From the NCBI GenBank assembly GCA_038380435.1, contig JAWZYU010000024.1, positions 55,478,113-55,542,112 on the forward strand: a stretch of DNA of 64,000 bases. Reading direction: 5' to 3'. The notes beneath the pieces were generated by a model. The model saw only the letters and a program-made list of their open reading frames with translations, did not search any database and was not told the origin of the DNA. Position 1 is the stretch's first letter, and each line of letters opens with the position of its first letter. Position numbers and translations under genes: made by a program. This DNA comes from Ryuthela nishihirai (taxonomy: Eukaryota > Arthropoda > Arachnida > Araneae > Heptathelidae). Below, piece after piece: positions 62,725 to 64,000 of the stretch.

Positions 62725-64000
62725 AGAGGGTTTCTGCTCCAGATCACTCATCATACAGTTCCTTTATTTATTCCTCGTTATCATCTCCTGGGTACGTAAC
62801 TTCACATCAAAGAAAATGCAAGGAGAAGAATGAAAAGCTTCTTATCTCCAGAGCTGACTCTACTACCGCCACTGAGCTCCAGATACACTCTATGCTTTGA
62901 AATGTGCTTACAGGGGTAATGCAGCAAACAGATTGTTGTTAGTCTAGGACTGAAATCTCTCTGCGAATGCACAAACTCTAGCTTTTCAGAACGTTGCTTC
63001 AGGACAACAGCGGATGATAATCTCGAATTTGAGGTATGTTGATTGTTTTTTTTTTTCGCTTCTTCAGCACTTTTATTTGATATATTTGCCACTCCAAGAA
63101 AAAAATGTTAGTAAAAGTTTGATTTGTAACGTATAGATGTAGTTTTCCAAATGGATTGTCTATATGGTAGGACTACTTAAGCTGACATCATAAATTTGGT
63201 CCCCTGGCTTTCTGTTATAGGCGTTAACTTGAGACAGCCCTGGTTTAATCCCGACCCAGCAAAGCTAAGAACTACATCTGTTAACCCAACCCAGGGACAC
63301 AAGGGGGAAAGCACATGAAATTTGTGACCTAGCGGTCAAAAATCACAGGGATCTAAAAACTTCCGCAACTAATGACGTCATAGACCTACAAGAAGCACAG
63401 ACAGGACCGGGCACAGAATAAGGAATCTGTGTGGTCGGATTTCCCATACATCCAGCCCTGTCTGTGTTTATCTATAAGCGACATTAGTACTTGCCTACTG
63501 ATACCAGCATTCAATTTGTTTAGACTATCTACAAAATTATATCCCTTTCAATCCTTATATGGAATGAAAAACAGTTCCAAATAAATCTTTCTCCTGCATG
63601 TCGAATCGAAATTTTAAAGGCTATGAATTGTGAGGATGCATAGCATAAATCAAAAGTATTGGAAAACTTACATGGAAACCACATTTATAGCTACATAACT
63701 TTAAAAATAAACTTTGTACAAAACACTACCACAGGAGAAAAATTATATATCTTAATAAAATTTATCGAAATCTCGATTTCAAACAAAATTCGTTTAATAG
63801 TTAAAGAGTTATTTAAGTTGATGATGTTTGAAGGCAAACTATGCTATTACACTCTTCCAAAACATTCTTTCAAAGTTGATGGAAACTGGAAGAAAAAAAA
63901 AACATTAATCGGACAACAAAGTCACATTTTTTTCAGTGAAAGATATACAATTTTTTAGGTAAATTCTTGCGATTAGCAACACTGCTCTTAAATGTTTCAT
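62725..64000. other. Window end, nothing recognised
   Basis: No repeat or coding family identified. 63,190-63,470 is somewhat richer in G and C than its surroundings, without an open frame. A 99-codon open frame at 63,659-63,958 has no motif I know and an AT-driven composition. Confidence 0.4.

Noticed and set aside
62802..63092. 96-codon minus-strand open frame
   Set aside because: No family resemblance; no supporting splice signals or repeats.
63659..63958. 99-codon open frame near the window end
   Set aside because: No recognisable motif, lysine/isoleucine-rich composition as expected from AT-rich DNA, no splice or neighbour support.
1..64000. CRISPR array, bacterial operons or rRNA genes
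   Set aside because: No regularly spaced short repeats, no rRNA-like stretches; the DNA is plainly eukaryotic.

Overview
The window is eukaryotic: AT-rich, dominated by long introns and old mobile DNA, with GT-AG introns and no operon-like gene packing. The host is an animal. The repeat set (tRNA-derived SINEs, Tc1/mariner, Tigger/pogo, hAT and piggyBac relics, RTE-like and I/Jockey-like LINEs, a Penelope-like fragment) suggests an invertebrate. An arthropod, perhaps a chelicerate, is my best guess from the look of the I-type LINE 3' ends, but this is weak; the sequence does not fix the species.

The only host gene I can support is PLK4 (Polo-like kinase 4, the centriole-duplication kinase). 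It lies on the minus strand from 50,919 down to at least 2,993, in 12 recognised coding exons with introns of 0.36-8 kb. Exons 1-8 encode the whole kinase domain with all catalytic residues. Exons 9-12 encode the start of the regulatory linker, including a DSG phosphodegron and an unusual cysteine-rich exon. Exon phases agree at every junction except exon 8 to exon 9. No Polo-box exons are seen, so the 3' end of the gene probably lies beyond base 1 of the window.

The introns and flanks are a record of transposition. 1-2.99 kb: Tigger relic. 3.3-8.4 kb: two SINE families, a Tc1 relic, a hAT MITE and an RTE LINE tail. 9.3-14.5 kb: a Tc1 element with both TIRs, a Tigger tail and a twin-primed RTE copy. 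14.6-22.2 kb: a foldback, a Penelope fragment, an internally deleted mariner-like element and a piggyBac-type MITE. 23-33 kb: a foldback, SINEs, a satellite-like tandem array and a TIR element starting CCGTATTTCCCCG. 34-43 kb: hAT, mariner and Tc1 relics, and a SINE nested in Tc1. 43.5-50.2 kb: a 1.6-kb element with about 120-bp inverted ends, a 410-bp-period duplication, and Tc1 and SINE copies.

Upstream of PLK4, 51.68-62.66 kb looks like one I/Jockey-type LINE bounded by 66-bp direct repeats. It has been split by a Tigger element and by a 6.7-kb block that itself contains a nearly full-length RTE LINE (54.47-58.16 kb) with its own target-site duplication. The last 1.3 kb (62.73-64.0 kb) shows nothing I recognise.
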